Assembly: GCF_022815605.1 (NCBI RefSeq)
Contig: NZ_JALGRP010000005.1
Coordinates: 62,001 to 126,000 of the forward strand
Source of the DNA: Microbacterium sp. VKM Ac-2923
Lineage (GTDB): Bacteria; Actinomycetota; Actinomycetes; Actinomycetales; Microbacteriaceae
DNA: 64,000 nt
Reading direction: 5' to 3'
Below, in pieces: positions 11,870 to 21,986 of this stretch; the first letter of the stretch is position 1, and each line of letters begins with the position of its first letter. Under the pieces are notes generated by a model, which saw nothing but the letters and a program-made list of their open reading frames with translations, ran no database searches and had not been told where the DNA came from. Both the position numbers and the translations under genes were made by a program.

Positions 11870-12793
11870 TCAGCCGCCGTCGCCGAGGGCCTCGAGTGCC
11901 TGCGCCAGATCGGGCGGGTAGGGCGATTCGAACGTGACCCACTCCCCTGTCCCAGGGTGCGCGAATGCGAGCCGGTGCGCGTGCAACCACTGGCGGGTGA
12001 GACCCAGCCGCGCCGACAGGGTCGGATCGCCGCCGTAGAGCGGATCGCCCGCGCAGGGATGACGGTGAGCCGCCATGTGCACGCGGATCTGATGGGTGCG
12101 ACCCGTCTCGAGGTGGATCTCGAGGAGCGAAGCACGCGGGAAGGCCTCGAGGGTCTCGTAGTGGGTCACCGAGTCCTTGCCGTCCGGGGTGACCGCGAAC
12201 TTCCAGGAGTGATGGGGATGCCGCCCGATCGGAGCGTCGATCGTGCCGGCGAGCGGATCGGGATGACCCTGCACGACGGCGTGGTAGATCTTCTCGACCT
12301 CGCGCTCCTTGAACGCACTCTTGAGCAGGGTGTACGCACGTTCGGTCTTGGCGACGACCATGAGGCCGCTCGTGCCGGCGTCGAGACGGTGCACGACGCC
12401 ACGCCGTTCTGCGGGACCACTCGTCGCGATGCGGAAGCCGGCGGCCGCCAGGGCGCCCAGGACGGTCGGCCCCTCCCACCCGAGGGAGGGGTGCGCGGCG
12501 ACACCGGCCGGCTTGTCGACCACGACGATGTCGTCGTCGTCGTGCACGATACCGAGATCCGGCACCTCGACCGGCACGATCTCGGGTTCGCGCTTGGGCT
12601 CCCACTCCACGCTCAGCCAGCTGCCCGCGTGGAGACGGTCCGAGCGACCGGCGGTGCGACCGTCGACGCTCACTCCCCCGGCATCGGCGACGTCGGCTGC
12701 GAACGTGCGCGAGAATCCGAGCATCTTGGCCAGGGCTTGATCGATGCGTGTTCCGTCGAGCCCGTCGGGGACGGGCAGGCTCCGCGACTGCAT
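11870..12793 (-). CDS. RluA family pseudouridine synthase
   Basis: Isomerises uridine to pseudouridine in RNA; by family most likely 23S rRNA (RluD-like). The 307 residues have an N-terminal S4 RNA-binding domain ([14 protein letters not shown], about 12-75). The catalytic domain holds the key Asp in [15 protein letters not shown] near residue 135, and the later RTHQIRVH and DPLYGG motifs. The ATG at 12793 is one base past the lspA stop codon, so the two are translationally coupled. This lspA-rlu pairing is common in many bacteria. Confidence 0.9.
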   Translation of the reverse strand: MQSRSLPVPDGLDGTRIDQALAKMLGFSRTFAADVADAGGVSVDGRTAGRSDRLHAGSWLSVEWEPKREPEIVPVEVPDLGIVHDDDDIVVVDKPAGVAAHPSLGWEGPTVLGALAAAGFRIATSGPAERRGVVHRLDAGTSGLMVVAKTERAYTLLKSAFKEREVEKIYHAVVQGHPDPLAGTIDAPIGRHPHHSWKFAVTPDGKDSVTHYETLEAFPRASLLEIHLETGRTHQIRVHMAAHRHPCAGDPLYGGDPTLSARLGLTRQWLHAHRLAFAHPGTGEWVTFESPYPPDLAQALEALGDGG

Positions 12794-12794
12794 G

Positions 12795-13379
12795 TCAGCG
12801 GGTTCCCGGCTCGGGAGACCGCTCGATCTCATCATCGGCATCGGCGGCGGCCGCGCGCGACGCCCGGGTCTCGCGCGTGCCGTCGAGTCTGAGGCCCACG
12901 AGCACCAGAATCGCGACGGAGATCATCATCGACACGATGAACACGTCGGCCACGTTGTAGATCGCCGGCATCATCCACGGCGTCGAGATGAAGTCGACGA
13001 CGTGGCCGACCGGGAAACCCGGTTCGCGCACGAGGCGATCGGTGAGGTTTCCCAGCACGCCCCCCAGCAGCAGGCCCAGGACGACGGCCCACAGCCGGGA
13101 GCGCACACGCCGCACGGCGAGGAAGACGATGACGCCGGCGACCACGGCCAGGGCGATCGTGAACACCCACGTCACACCTTCGCCGAGCGAGAAGGCGGCC
13201 CCGGGGTTTCGGACGAGGTAGAACTGCAGGGCGTCGCCGAGCACCGGCACGACGCGCTCCGGCGGGAGGCTCTCGATCGCGGCGGTCTTCGCCAACTGGT
13301 CGGCGGCCAGCACCAGCACCGCGAGGATCGCGATGACGATGCCGGCCGCCGCCGGACGCAGAGGAGATCGACTGCGCAA
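12795..13379 (-). CDS. lspA: Lipoprotein signal peptidase (signal peptidase II)
   Basis: An aspartyl protease of the inner membrane that cleaves prolipoprotein signal peptides after lipid attachment. Four membrane helices span about 10-30, 70-90, 97-115 and 140-160. The two active-site Asp motifs are GNLTDR and YNVADVFI. The start is TTG 13379, nine bases after the divIVA stop. The 194-residue length includes a charged C-terminal tail of ~30 residues that is longer than in E. coli. Confidence 0.93.
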   Translation of the reverse strand: MRSRSPLRPAAAGIVIAILAVLVLAADQLAKTAAIESLPPERVVPVLGDALQFYLVRNPGAAFSLGEGVTWVFTIALAVVAGVIVFLAVRRVRSRLWAVVLGLLLGGVLGNLTDRLVREPGFPVGHVVDFISTPWMMPAIYNVADVFIVSMMISVAILVLVGLRLDGTRETRASRAAAADADDEIERSPEPGTR

Positions 13380-13388
13380 AGAGTGGTC

Positions 13389-14003
13389 CTACAGACCGAT
13401 CGCCGACACCGGCGTCGTGCCCGAGGACGTCGCGGTGGTGTCGAGGTCGCGGAGCTGCCCCTCGATGTACGAACGCAGCTGCGAGCGGTAGTCGCGCTCG
13501 AAGTTGCGGAGCTCGGTGATGCGGCCCTCAAGGGAGACGCGCTCCTTCTCGAGGCGAGCGCGCTCTTCGCGGCCCTTCTGCTCGGCCTCGGCGACGATGG
13601 ACGCCGCCTGAGCCTGGGCGTCGCTGACGAGCTGGTCGCGCTGGGCGCGACCCTCGGCGACGTGCTCGTCGTGCAGACGCTGGGCGAGCTCGATGATGCC
13701 GGCGCTCTGCGCGGCCGGCTCCAGGTCGGAGGTCGACGTCGACGCAACGGGAGCCTCTTCGGCGACGGGCTCCGCGACAGCGGGCGCCTCGACGACGGGA
13801 GCGGGCTCGGCGGCGGCGGGGGCGGCCTCGCCGGACTCGTACGCCGCGAGCTTCGTCTTCAGCTCGTCGTTCTCGGCGATCGTCTTGCGCCATTCGACGA
13901 CGATCTCGTCGAGGAAGTCATCGACCTCATCGGGGTCGAAACCCTCTTTGAAACGCACGTGCTGGAACTGCTTCGTGACGACGTCATCGGGGGTCAGTGC
14001 CAT
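13389..14003 (-). CDS. divIVA: DivIVA / Wag31 polar growth protein
   Basis: Membrane-curvature-sensing coiled-coil protein that organises polar wall growth in actinobacteria. The conserved lipid-binding N-terminus (ALTPDDVVTKQFQHVRFKEG) is followed by a first coiled coil (about 25-70). A Pro/Ala/Glu-rich linker (72-115) and a second coiled coil (about 118-185) complete it. At 204 residues it is compact compared with mycobacterial Wag31 (260). GAGG precedes the ATG at 14003. It closes the division cluster and has its own TATGCT -10. Confidence 0.94.
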   Translation of the reverse strand: MALTPDDVVTKQFQHVRFKEGFDPDEVDDFLDEIVVEWRKTIAENDELKTKLAAYESGEAAPAAAEPAPVVEAPAVAEPVAEEAPVASTSTSDLEPAAQSAGIIELAQRLHDEHVAEGRAQRDQLVSDAQAQAASIVAEAEQKGREERARLEKERVSLEGRITELRNFERDYRSQLRSYIEGQLRDLDTTATSSGTTPVSAIGL

Positions 14004-14075
14004 GGTGATTCCTCTTTCGAGAGCTCTGATAAGGAGGGGGTGGGGGTGTCGCACCGAGGCGTACCGCTTCGGAAC

Positions 14076-14081
14076 AGCATA
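14076..14081 (-). promoter_or_regulatory. -10 element of divIVA
   Basis: TATGCT on the minus strand, directly after the 3' arm of a large hairpin. It predicts a ~65-base leader before ATG 14003. Confidence 0.45.
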
Positions 14082-14130
14082 GCCGCCGCCCCTCCGCAGT
14101 GTCGAAAAGCACTGTCGAGGAGACGGCGGC
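14082..14130 (-). terminator. Large hairpin between yggT and divIVA
   Basis: Outer arms GCCGCC (14082-14087 and 14125-14130, complementary) enclose CCTCC/GAGG pairs and an inner CAGTG/CACTG stem (14097-14101 with 14110-14114). The loop gives a CTTTT run on the minus strand. It can end transcripts from yggT just before the divIVA promoter. Confidence 0.5.
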
Positions 14131-14138
14131 GGTGGGCG

Positions 14139-14441
14139 TCACGCAGCCGCGAGGGACCGGGTGACGCTCAACAGAAGGAAACAGACGAACATCACGATCG
14201 CGAAACCGAAGTCGATAGCGATCCCCCCGATGCGCAGGGGCGGGATCACGCGACGAATCAACTTGATGGGCGGATCCGTCACGGTGTAGACGATCTCGGC
14301 GAGAACCAGGGTGGCACCGCGAGGGCGCCACTCCCGGTTGAACATCGGAATGTACTCGAGCACGAGGCGCGCGAGCAAGATGACGATGTAGATGAACAGG
14401 ACAGCGCTGAGGATGGAGCCGACGAGGCTCAGGACCGCCAC
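14139..14441 (-). CDS. YggT family membrane protein
   Basis: A 100-residue protein with two membrane helices (about 5-30 and 75-95) joined by a conserved loop (PMFNREWRPRG...DPPIKLIRRVIPPLRIGG). YggT proteins sit beside sepF and divIVA in Gram-positives and are linked to division-site or osmotic functions, but no activity is firmly known. GTG 14441 starts six bases after the sepF stop. Confidence 0.88.
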   Translation of the reverse strand: MAVLSLVGSILSAVLFIYIVILLARLVLEYIPMFNREWRPRGATLVLAEIVYTVTDPPIKLIRRVIPPLRIGGIAIDFGFAIVMFVCFLLLSVTRSLAAA

Positions 14442-14447
14442 GTCGCG

Positions 14448-14921
14448 TTACTGGGACGCGAAGGGCGCACCCTCGGGGTCGGCCTGCGCAATCGCACCGT
14501 CGCCGGACACGGCGATGTTCTCGGGAGAGAGAAGGAACACCTTGCTCGTCACCCGCTCGATGCGGCCGTACAGCCCGAGCGAGAGTCCGCTCGCGAAGTC
14601 GATCAGGCGACGCGCGTCGGCGTCGCTCATCTGCGACAGGTTGATGATGACCGGGATTCCCTCGCGGAAGTTCTCGGCGATCGTCTGCGCGTCGCGGTAC
14701 TGCTTGGGGTGCACCGTGAGGATCTCGCTGACGGGTCCGGCCGCAGGCTGACGCACCACGGCGGGACGGTGCAGCGGGGTCACCGGCGCGGCCTTCTCGA
14801 CGGGAGCAGCAGTCTGTGCGGGCTGCTTGCGCGCGATGGGCTGCGGCGCTGTCTCCTCATAGGTCTCTTCCTCGTCGGCGAGGCCCAGGTACACCATCGT
14901 TTTCTTGAGGGGGTTCGACAT
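14448..14921 (-). CDS. sepF: Cell division protein SepF
   Basis: Membrane anchor of the FtsZ ring in actinobacteria, which lack FtsA. The N-terminal amphipathic helix ([13 protein letters not shown], residues 2-14) inserts in the membrane, a Pro/Ala-rich linker follows, and the C-terminal domain (about 65-145) polymerises and binds the FtsZ tail. GGAGG stands in front of ATG 14921. A TAGCCT -10 begins in the yggS stop codon. At 157 residues it is slightly shorter than mycobacterial SepF. Confidence 0.95.
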   Translation of the reverse strand: MSNPLKKTMVYLGLADEEETYEETAPQPIARKQPAQTAAPVEKAAPVTPLHRPAVVRQPAAGPVSEILTVHPKQYRDAQTIAENFREGIPVIINLSQMSDADARRLIDFASGLSLGLYGRIERVTSKVFLLSPENIAVSGDGAIAQADPEGAPFASQ

Positions 14922-14949
14922 CGCATCCTCCGTTCGCTCGTCTGATTCG

Positions 14950-14955
14950 AGGCTA
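14950..14955 (-). promoter_or_regulatory. sepF -10 fused to the yggS stop codon
   Basis: TAGCCT on the minus strand; its TAG (14953-14955) is the yggS stop codon. The predicted leader is about 22 bases and contains the sepF Shine-Dalgarno site. Confidence 0.5.
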
Positions 14956-15636
14956 GTCGCGCGGGGGCCTCGGGCCCGTGATTGCGGAACCGATCCGCAG
15001 GTGTGTCGCGCCCATCGCGATCGCTTCCGGGAAGTCGCCCGTCATACCCGCGGAGATCCAGCGCGCGTCGGGCACCACGGCGCGCACCGCGTCGGACGAT
15101 CGACGCAGTCGCTCGAACGCGCGGGCGGGCGCTTCATCGAGGGGGGCGACCGCCATGACGCCGCGAAGACGCAGGGTCGACAGATGTGCGACGTGCGCGG
15201 CGAGGTCCTCGACCCCGTCCGGCGCGACTCCCCCGCGACCGGCGTCGTCGGTGAGGTTGACCTGGAGCAGGACGTCGAGAACCCCGTCTCCCTCAGCGCC
15301 GTCGAGCGCGTCGGCGAGGCGCGCTCGATCGACCGAGTGCACGGCATCCGCTGCCGCCCGTACGGCCCGCGCCTTGTTCGTCTGCACTTGACCGATGAAG
15401 TGCCACCTCACATCCGGGATGCCGTCGAGCTCCGCGCGCTTGGCGGTGAGCTCCTGCTGACGGTTCTCCCCCACGTCGCGCACGCCCAGCGCGTGGAGGT
15501 CCGCCACGAGGGCGGCCGGGTGGAACTTCGTCACCACGATCCGCGTGATGTCGGCGACATCGCGATGCGCCGAGCGGGCGGCATCCCGAATGCGCTCGTC
15601 GACGGCGGCGAGCCGGTCGGCCAGGGCGGTGTCCAT
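14953..15636 (-). CDS. YggS family pyridoxal phosphate homeostasis protein
   Basis: A single-domain PLP-binding protein (227 residues, alanine-racemase-like barrel fold) that buffers pyridoxal phosphate rather than catalysing a reaction. The PLP lysine is in IVVTKFHP near residue 37. [27 protein letters not shown] and MTGDFPEAI are the family's other blocks. It lies between ftsZ and sepF, as in many Gram-positives. The polyphenol oxidase (pgeF/ylmD) gene often found just before it is absent here. Confidence 0.92.
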   Translation of the reverse strand: MDTALADRLAAVDERIRDAARSAHRDVADITRIVVTKFHPAALVADLHALGVRDVGENRQQELTAKRAELDGIPDVRWHFIGQVQTNKARAVRAAADAVHSVDRARLADALDGAEGDGVLDVLLQVNLTDDAGRGGVAPDGVEDLAAHVAHLSTLRLRGVMAVAPLDEAPARAFERLRRSSDAVRAVVPDARWISAGMTGDFPEAIAMGATHLRIGSAITGPRPPRD

Positions 15637-15657
15637 GGGGCTCCTTCGACGACGAGA

Positions 15658-15683
15658 GCGGGCCCGGTGGAGACCGGACCCGC
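15658..15683. terminator. Hairpin between ftsZ and yggS
   Basis: An 11-base stem with one mismatch pair (GCGGGCCCGGT with ACCGGACCCGC) and a GGAG loop lies in the 82-base gap. The T-rich side is on the plus strand, so it is a doubtful terminator for the minus-strand ftsZ transcript. It may instead cap or protect the ftsZ mRNA end. Confidence 0.4.
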
Positions 15684-15718
15684 TTTCTTCGGAGAGATCG
15701 TGCGTGCTCTGGAGAGGC

Positions 15719-16906
15719 TTACTTCAAGAAGTCGGGCACGTCGAGGTCGTCGTCGGCGTAGCCGTTGTCGTACGAGGTCTCCGGCACGCGGGCGGTGACG
15801 GGGGCCGGCTCCGGGCGGCGCTCAGGAGCGCGCTCGGCGGCGGTCTTCTGCTCTTCGGCCGCGTCGAGGTCACGGGCGACGTCGTCGGCGGGGATCGAGG
15901 GGACCACGGGCGCGGCGGCCGGGCGCTGGGCGCTGACCGGCTCGATGCGCAGCGAGGGCCCGCCGCCGTCGAAGCCCGCGGCGATGACGGTGACGCGCAC
16001 CTCGTCGCCGAGGGTGTCGTCGATGACCGTACCGAAGATGATGTTGGCCTCGGGGTGGGCGGCTTCCTTCACGAGCTGAGCGGCGTCGTTGATCTCGAAG
16101 ATGCCGAGGTTCGAACCGCCCTGGATCGACAGCAGCACGCCGTGCGCGCCCTCGATCGAGGCCTCGAGCAGCGGGGATTCGACGGCCAGCTCGGCGGCCT
16201 TGATCGCCCGGTCGGCACCGCGAGCGGAGCCGATGCCCATCAGCGCCGAGCCCGCACCCTGCATGACACTCTTGACGTCGGCGAAGTCGAGGTTGATCAG
16301 ACCCGGGGTGGTGATGAGGTCGGTGATGCCCTGGACACCCGCGAGCAGGACCTGGTCGGCGGTGGCGAACGCCTCGATCATCGAGATGCCGCGATCGCTG
16401 ATCTCGAGCAGCCGGTCGTTGGGAACGACGATGAGGGTGTCGACCTCCTCTTTCAAACGGCCGACGCCGGCCTCCGCCTGGCTCTGCCGACGACGGCCCT
16501 CGAACGAGAAGGGCTTGGTCACCACACCGATCGTGAGGGCGCCGATCGACTTGGCGATCTTCGCGACGACCGGTGCACCACCGGTACCCGTGCCGCCGCC
16601 CTCACCCGCGGTGACGAAGACCATGTCGGCGCCGCGCAGGGCCTCTTCGATCTCCTCGGCGTGATCCTCGGCGGCGCGGCGGCCGACTTCGGGATCGGCG
16701 CCTGCGCCGAGACCCCGGGTGAGCTCGCGACCCACGTCGAGCTTGACGTCGGCGTCGCTCATGAGCAGCGCCTGCGCGTCGGTGTTGATCGCGATGAACT
16801 CGACGCCCCGCAGCCCGAGCTCGATCATGCGGTTGACGGCGTTGACGCCGCCGCCGCCTACACCGACCACCTTGATGACGGCGAGGTAGTTCTGGTTGTG
16901 GCTCAT
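15719..16906 (-). CDS. ftsZ: Cell division GTPase FtsZ
   Basis: Tubulin homologue that forms the division ring. The 395 residues contain the GTP-binding GGGG (17-20), tubulin signature GGGTGTG (103-109) and the T7 loop near residue 200. A variable Ala/Pro/Arg-rich linker from ~315 leads to the C-terminal peptide VPDFLK that binds SepF and FtsW. GGAGG precedes ATG 16906. The 245-base upstream gap carries its own promoter and dyads, so ftsZ can be expressed apart from ftsQ. Confidence 0.97.
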   Translation of the reverse strand: MSHNQNYLAVIKVVGVGGGGVNAVNRMIELGLRGVEFIAINTDAQALLMSDADVKLDVGRELTRGLGAGADPEVGRRAAEDHAEEIEEALRGADMVFVTAGEGGGTGTGGAPVVAKIAKSIGALTIGVVTKPFSFEGRRRQSQAEAGVGRLKEEVDTLIVVPNDRLLEISDRGISMIEAFATADQVLLAGVQGITDLITTPGLINLDFADVKSVMQGAGSALMGIGSARGADRAIKAAELAVESPLLEASIEGAHGVLLSIQGGSNLGIFEINDAAQLVKEAAHPEANIIFGTVIDDTLGDEVRVTVIAAGFDGGGPSLRIEPVSAQRPAAAPVVPSIPADDVARDLDAAEEQKTAAERAPERRPEPAPVTARVPETSYDNGYADDDLDVPDFLK

Positions 16907-16935
16907 GCCGGCCTCCGTTTGTCCCCGAACCCGAA

Positions 16936-16941
16936 ACTCTA
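16936..16941 (-). promoter_or_regulatory. -10 candidate of ftsZ
   Basis: TAGAGT on the minus strand gives a ~25-base leader with a strong GGAGG site. Confidence 0.45.
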
Positions 16942-16983
16942 AACCTCATGTTGAGGGTTAAAGAATTGCCCGGTATGCAATTC
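16942..16983 (-). promoter_or_regulatory. Two dyads in the ftsZ promoter
   Basis: AACCTCA-TGT-TGAGGGTT (16942-16959) abuts the -10 element, the position where MerR-type activators bind. GAATTGC-N7-GCAATTC (16963-16983) is a perfect 7 bp inverted repeat just upstream. The stretch is markedly AT-rich for this genome. Operator function is inference. Confidence 0.45.
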
Positions 16984-17022
16984 CTTATTCCGAAGGTAGG
17001 TGGCGGATACGACGCGGCCCGC

Positions 17023-17041
17023 CCGACACGCGGCGTGTCGG
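17023..17041. promoter_or_regulatory. 19 bp perfect palindrome between ftsQ and ftsZ
   Basis: CCGACACGC and GCGTGTCGG flank a single central base. It may be an operator or the end of the ftsQ transcript. The remaining 17042-17151 shows nothing recognisable. Confidence 0.4.
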
Positions 17042-17151
17042 ATGATCGCCTTCCAGATCGGGGATGACGCACCCGCGCGCCGGCACGCCCAGCGTCTTAC
17101 CGTGTGCCCACAGACGGCACCGCGGGCCGGAGGATGACCCCGCGGCGCGGA

Positions 17152-18090
17152 TCAGCGGACGACGCCCGCGTCCGGGGAGGTGACGTCGTACTCCTTGGCA
17201 CGGTCGGGCGGGCTCTTCTGCACGAGACGGTCGAGCACGACCGCCTTCTCGGCCGAGCGATCGGCACTGCCCCACACCACCGTCGACCCGGAGGCGCCCA
17301 GCGTCAGGGTGACGTCGTCGGGGGTCGACGCCGATACCCTCGTCACCTGCGCGCGAACGGCGTCGGGAAGCGCCCGCATGACCCGCCCGGCCGCGTGGAA
17401 CGCCGCCGACCCCGTTCCCTCCGCGATGTCGATCACCGGCTGGCCGGCCGGGGCATCGGGCGTGGTCGACAGCGCGACGCCGGCGGCATCCACCACCGTG
17501 AAGCCCGCCGCGGTCTGCATCGCGCCGATCGGGGTGCGCTCGACGACGTTGACCACGAGGTCGTGCGGCGGCCGCGCTTCGAGCGTGTACGACTCCACCA
17601 GGGGGAAGCGGACGAGAGCGGCCTTGACGGCGCTGTCGTCGACGAGCGCGAGCGGGGTTCCGAGCTGCCCGTCGAGAGCGTCGGCGACGGCGGCGGCGTC
17701 GAGCTGAGACGTGCCGACGACCTCGATGCGTTCGAGCGCGAAGAGCGGGCTGTACGCCACCCCCGCCGTCCCCGCAACGGTGAGGGCGATCGCCGCACCG
17801 ACGCCGATCCAGATGTTCCGGCGCCGCCGGTGGCGGACCGTGAAGCGCTTGACCTCGGCCGACAGAGCGCGGCGGCGTGCTCGCGACGCACGCAGGACGT
17901 CACGGAATCCGGCGCCCTCGAGGGACGGCTGGTCCGTGGCATCCGTCGTCGCGGCCCGGACGAGGGGCGTCACCGGTGCGGTCTCGAGAGGCGGGACGGC
18001 GTCGCGCGAGATCCGCGGCGCGGTGCGCTCGCCCCGCGCGGCGGGACGGACGGACTCCGGCTGCTGCGGAAGGGGCGAGGGCCGCTTCAC
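17152..18090 (-). CDS. ftsQ: Cell division protein FtsQ
   Basis: Bitopic divisome protein that bridges early and late division proteins. A long basic cytoplasmic N-terminus (~110 residues) precedes one membrane helix (about 113-135). The POTRA domain follows (FALERIEVVGTSQL, about 140-205), then the beta domain. Length 312 is normal for actinobacteria. The GTG at 18090 starts two bases after the murC stop, so translation is coupled. Confidence 0.92.
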   Translation of the reverse strand: MKRPSPLPQQPESVRPAARGERTAPRISRDAVPPLETAPVTPLVRAATTDATDQPSLEGAGFRDVLRASRARRRALSAEVKRFTVRHRRRRNIWIGVGAAIALTVAGTAGVAYSPLFALERIEVVGTSQLDAAAVADALDGQLGTPLALVDDSAVKAALVRFPLVESYTLEARPPHDLVVNVVERTPIGAMQTAAGFTVVDAAGVALSTTPDAPAGQPVIDIAEGTGSAAFHAAGRVMRALPDAVRAQVTRVSASTPDDVTLTLGASGSTVVWGSADRSAEKAVVLDRLVQKSPPDRAKEYDVTSPDAGVVR

Positions 18091-18092
18091 GC

Positions 18093-19499
18093 TCAGACCG
18101 CCGCGGCCTCGGTGCGCGAAAGCGCGTCGAGCACCTGCGGAATGATCTGGTACACGTTGCCGCACCCGAGGGTGATGACGTAGTCGCCCGGCCGGGCGAT
18201 CTGCGCGGTGTAGTCGGCGGCCTCCTGCCAGTCGGGCACATAGTGCACGTGTCCGGGGTCGGCGAACGCGCCGCTGACGAGTTCGCCGGTGACGCCGGGC
18301 ACGGGGTCTTCGCGCGCGCCGTAGACGTCGAGCATGACGGTGTGATCCGCGTGGGTCTCGAGCACCTCGGCGAACTCGCGGAACATCTCCTGCGTGCGCG
18401 AATACGTGTGCGGCTGCTGCACGGCGATGAGGCGGCCGGCGCCCACGACCGTACGCGCGGCCGACAGCGCGGCGGCGACCTCGGTGGGGTGGTGCGCGTA
18501 GTCGTCGAAGACGCTGACCCCCCGCGCGACGCCGTGCAGCTCGAATCGGCGCACGGTACCGCCGAAACCCTCGACGGCGCGGGCGGCGTCAACCAGCGAA
18601 TGACCGAGCACGCGGAGCACCGCGACGGCGCCGGCCGCGTTGACGGCGTTGTGGGCACCTGGAACGCGCAACCGCACGTCGACGCTCTCGCCGTCGGCGG
18701 TCAGGGTGAAGGCGACGGGGCCGTCGGTGCGGATGCCGCTGAGCCGAACGTCGGCGGACGCGTCCTCGCCGAAGGTCACGACGGCGTCGTGCGTGATGCG
18801 CTCGCGCACGGCGCGCGCGCCGGGGTCGTCGGCCGAGATGACCACGGCCTCGCTCGCCGCGTCCGCGAAGCGGGCGAAGGCCGCATCGAACGCGTCGCGC
18901 GAGCCGAAGTGGTCGAGGTGGTCGGGGTCGACGTTGGTGATCAGCGCCACCGACGTGTCGTAGAGCTCGAAGGTCCCGTCGGACTCGTCGGCCTCGACGA
19001 TGACGAGGTCGTCGCTCCCGGTGCCGCTGGAGACGCCGAGATCAGCGATCACCCCGCCGTTGACGAAGGTGGGGTGGACGTCGAGGGCGCCGAGCGCCGT
19101 GACGATCATGCCGGTCGAGGTGGTCTTGCCATGCGCCCCCGCCACCGAGACGAGGCGGCGGCCGCCGATGAGCCAGTGCAGCGCCTGCGAGCGGTGGATG
19201 ACGTGCAGCCCGCGCTGTTTCGCCGTGACGAACTCGGGGTTCTCCGGCCAGATGGCGCCGGTGTGCACCACCGTGTCGGCGTCGCCGAGGTGGGCGGCGT
19301 CGTGACCGATGTGGACCGTCGCGCCGCGCGCCGCAAGGTCTTGCAGGGCGGCGCTGTCGGAGCGGTCGGAACCCGAGACGCGGATACCGCGGTCGAGGAA
19401 CATGCGGGCGAGCCCGGACATGCCCGATCCACCGATTCCGATGAAGTGGGCGGAGGCGATGTCCTCGGGGATGGGGAGGCTCAGGTCGGGTCTGATCAT
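18093..19499 (-). CDS. murC: UDP-N-acetylmuramate-L-alanine ligase
   Basis: Adds L-alanine to UDP-MurNAc with ATP in the cytoplasm. The 468 residues show the N-terminal UDP-binding [12 protein letters not shown] (about 18-29), P-loop GAHGKTTST near 120, central [17 protein letters not shown] and [17 protein letters not shown] -10 (complement of 19510-19515) stands ten bases before ATG 19499, and 119 bases separate it from murG, so an internal promoter is likely. The 19520-19618 part of that gap is very GC-rich with no clear feature. Confidence 0.96.
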   Translation of the reverse strand: MIRPDLSLPIPEDIASAHFIGIGGSGMSGLARMFLDRGIRVSGSDRSDSAALQDLAARGATVHIGHDAAHLGDADTVVHTGAIWPENPEFVTAKQRGLHVIHRSQALHWLIGGRRLVSVAGAHGKTTSTGMIVTALGALDVHPTFVNGGVIADLGVSSGTGSDDLVIVEADESDGTFELYDTSVALITNVDPDHLDHFGSRDAFDAAFARFADAASEAVVISADDPGARAVRERITHDAVVTFGEDASADVRLSGIRTDGPVAFTLTADGESVDVRLRVPGAHNAVNAAGAVAVLRVLGHSLVDAARAVEGFGGTVRRFELHGVARGVSVFDDYAHHPTEVAAALSAARTVVGAGRLIAVQQPHTYSRTQEMFREFAEVLETHADHTVMLDVYGAREDPVPGVTGELVSGAFADPGHVHYVPDWQEAADYTAQIARPGDYVITLGCGNVYQIIPQVLDALSRTEAAAV

Positions 19500-19509
19500 G
19501 GCGAATGCG

Positions 19510-19515
19510 AGTTTA
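19510..19515 (-). promoter_or_regulatory. -10 element of murC
   Basis: TAAACT on the minus strand, ten bases from the ATG; a very short leader or none. Confidence 0.45.
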
Positions 19516-19618
19516 CGTCGCCGACCCTGCGCGTGCGCCCCGGCGCGCCCGCGGGGAGCCGGGGCGCCGGCGGGGGTCGCCCACTCGGGCGCCCGCCCGC
19601 CGCGGGCACCCTGCGGGA

Positions 19619-20692
19619 TCAGAGGGCGAGCGCCTTGTCGATCAGCGCGATGACGTTCTCGGTACCGGTACGGATACCGGTGCGAGCCGCCGCGTCGCGC
19701 ATCACCGTGCGGCGCTCGTCGTCGCGCAGCAGCGGCACGACGTCCTGCCGGACGCGCTCCGGCGTGAGGTCTGCGTCGGCGATGAGGATCGCCGCGCCCG
19801 CGCGCACGGAGGCGGCGGCGTTCAGAGTCTGCTCGCCGTTGCCGACGGCGTAGGGGACGTAGACCGCGGGGATGCCGAGCGCGTTGATCTCGCTCACCGT
19901 CGCCGCCCCGGAGCGCGCCACGACGAGGTCGGCCAGCGCGAACGCCAGATCCATGCGGTCGACATAACGAACGACGGCGTACCCCGCGGCCCCGGGGTCG
20001 GGCAGATCGGACGTCTGTCCGGTCACATGGAGCAGCTGCCACCCCGCATCGAGCACGTCCTGCCACGCTCCCCCGAACGCCGTATTGAGCCGCAAGGCCC
20101 CCAACGACCCGCCGAACACGAGGAGGGTGGGGCGTGCGGCATCCAACCCGAAGTGCGCGGCCGCGTCGGCGCGGGAGGCGGCGGCGTCGAGCTCGACGAT
20201 CTCGCGGCGCAACGGCATCCCCACCTCTCGCGCACCGCGTAGCGGCGTGCCCGCGAAGGCGACGCCCACCGCGTGGGCGCGGCGAGCCCCGAGGACGTTC
20301 GCCAGGCCGGGCTTGGCGTTGGCCTCGTGCACGATGAACGGCACGTTCTCGCGGCGCGCGGCGAGGTAGGCGGGCGCGGCGGCGTACCCGCCGAAGCCGA
20401 CGACGACGTCGACGCCCCGCGCGCGGATGAGTCGGCGCACGTGGGCGATGGCCCTCAGGAAGCGGGTGGGGAACACGGCGGCCGCCCGGTCGGGACGGCG
20501 GGGGAACGGAACCTTCGCCACCGTGAGCAGTTCGTAACCGCGCAGGGGCACGAGACGCGCTTCCAGCCCCTCGCGCGTGCCGAGGACGAGCACGTCCGCC
20601 GCGGCGTCGCGCGCGCGGAGACCGTCGGCGACGGCGAGGAGCGGGTTGACGTGCCCGGCGGTACCGCCGCCGGCGAGAAGGTAAGTCGTCAC
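19619..20692 (-). CDS. murG: UDP-GlcNAc:lipid I N-acetylglucosaminyltransferase
   Basis: Converts lipid I to lipid II on the cytoplasmic face of the membrane. The 357 residues form a GT-B fold with the N-terminal G-loop [16 protein letters not shown] (5-20), a second loop ([11 protein letters not shown] near 190) and the UDP-GlcNAc site ([17 protein letters not shown] near 270). The GTG at 20692 lies six bases after a TAGGGT -10 (complement of 20699-20704) within the 35-base gap after ftsW, so an internal leaderless promoter is likely. Confidence 0.95.
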   Translation of the reverse strand: MTTYLLAGGGTAGHVNPLLAVADGLRARDAAADVLVLGTREGLEARLVPLRGYELLTVAKVPFPRRPDRAAAVFPTRFLRAIAHVRRLIRARGVDVVVGFGGYAAAPAYLAARRENVPFIVHEANAKPGLANVLGARRAHAVGVAFAGTPLRGAREVGMPLRREIVELDAAASRADAAAHFGLDAARPTLLVFGGSLGALRLNTAFGGAWQDVLDAGWQLLHVTGQTSDLPDPGAAGYAVVRYVDRMDLAFALADLVVARSGAATVSEINALGIPAVYVPYAVGNGEQTLNAAASVRAGAAILIADADLTPERVRQDVVPLLRDDERRTVMRDAAARTGIRTGTENVIALIDKALAL

Positions 20693-20698
20693 CGTACG

Positions 20699-20704
20699 AC
20701 CCTA
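20699..20704 (-). promoter_or_regulatory. Leaderless -10 of murG
   Basis: TAGGGT on the minus strand with a six-base gap to the GTG start. Confidence 0.5.
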
Positions 20705-20727
20705 GCCAGATCGCGAGGCGGGGTCGA

Positions 20728-21975
20728 TCAGCTCCGTCGAGTCAGACGACGGCCCGGAAAACGGCGGGGCGTCTCGGCAGCGGCGACCGCGCGGCGATCG
20801 GGCAGCGTGCGTGCGCACGACAGCAGGACGCCGCACGCGATCAGCACCGACAGCAGTGATGTCCCGCCCTGCGACATGAACGGCAGCGGCACCCCGAGCA
20901 CCGGGAAGACGCGCAGCACGACGCCGATATTGATCATGGCCTGACCGACGATCCAGATGGTGATCCCACCGGCGACGATCCGCACGAAGGAATCGTCGGT
21001 GCGGCGGATGATGTGGAACGCGCCGACGGCGAACATCGCGAAGAGTCCGAGGACGACCACGCAGCCGATCAACCCCAGTTCCTCGCCGACGATGGCGAAG
21101 ATGTAGTCGTTCGCCGCCGCCGGCAGCCAGTCGTACTTCTCGGCGGAGTTGCCCAGCCCTCGTCCGAGGACACCGCCCGACGCCAACCCCCAGATACCGT
21201 GCAGGGGTTGGTAGCAGTCGCCGAGGTAGTTGGCGAGACAGTCCTGGTCGAGGAAGCTCATGATGCGCCGCATGCGGTCGGGACTCGTGACCGCCAACAG
21301 GGCGACCGCGCCGAGGGCGCCGATGGCCGGCAGGACGAAGATGCGCAGCTTCACCCCCGAGAAGAACAGCGCACCCAGAAGCACGAGGACGAGGATCATC
21401 GCTGTTCCCAGATCCTTACCACCCATGACCGTGGCGATGACGAGGGCGCCGACCGGCACGATCGGGATGAACACGTGCCGCCAGTTGCTCAGGAGGGTCT
21501 GCTTGCGGAAAAGGACGTAACCCATCCACAGCGCGAGAGCGAGCTTGAGGAATTCGGCCGGCTGCGCCTGGATGCCGGCGATGTTGATCCAGTTACGGTT
21601 TCCGTTCGCCGAGACGCCGAGAGGCGTGAACACCAGCAGCTGGAACATCACCGCGAGAATCAACGCCGGCCACGCCATGCGCTTCCAGAATTTCAGCGGT
21701 GCGCGGCTGAGGACGAACATCAGCGGGATGCCGATCACCGCGAAGACACCCTGCTTGAGCACGTGCTCGAGGGGGTTCTGAGCCCCGCCCAACGCCGAGG
21801 TCGCCGACAACACCATCACCAGGCCGAACCCCGTGAGCAGCAACGCCGCCGAGGCGATCAGCAGGAACTCGATCGACACCGGGCGGAAAGCCCGCCCCAG
21901 CGAGACCCGGGCCGAGAGACCCGGGCGGGCGCCGTCGTCGGGTGCCTGCCGCGGAGGGGGCGCCGTCGTGGTCAC
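20728..21975 (-). CDS. ftsW: Lipid II polymerase FtsW
   Basis: SEDS-family glycosyltransferase that polymerises lipid II at the septum with FtsI. The 415 residues have about ten membrane helices. SEDS landmarks are visible: [10 protein letters not shown] in the first large loop, [25 protein letters not shown] with the catalytic-region Asp, and [15 protein letters not shown] near the C-terminus. The GTG at 21975 is supported by GAGGGGG upstream and lies eleven bases past the murD stop. The C-terminal tail is basic. Confidence 0.94.
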   Translation of the reverse strand: MTTTAPPPRQAPDDGARPGLSARVSLGRAFRPVSIEFLLIASAALLLTGFGLVMVLSATSALGGAQNPLEHVLKQGVFAVIGIPLMFVLSRAPLKFWKRMAWPALILAVMFQLLVFTPLGVSANGNRNWINIAGIQAQPAEFLKLALALWMGYVLFRKQTLLSNWRHVFIPIVPVGALVIATVMGGKDLGTAMILVLVLLGALFFSGVKLRIFVLPAIGALGAVALLAVTSPDRMRRIMSFLDQDCLANYLGDCYQPLHGIWGLASGGVLGRGLGNSAEKYDWLPAAANDYIFAIVGEELGLIGCVVVLGLFAMFAVGAFHIIRRTDDSFVRIVAGGITIWIVGQAMINIGVVLRVFPVLGVPLPFMSQGGTSLLSVLIACGVLLSCARTLPDRRAVAAAETPRRFPGRRLTRRS

Positions 21976-21986
21976 GCGTGTCCCCC

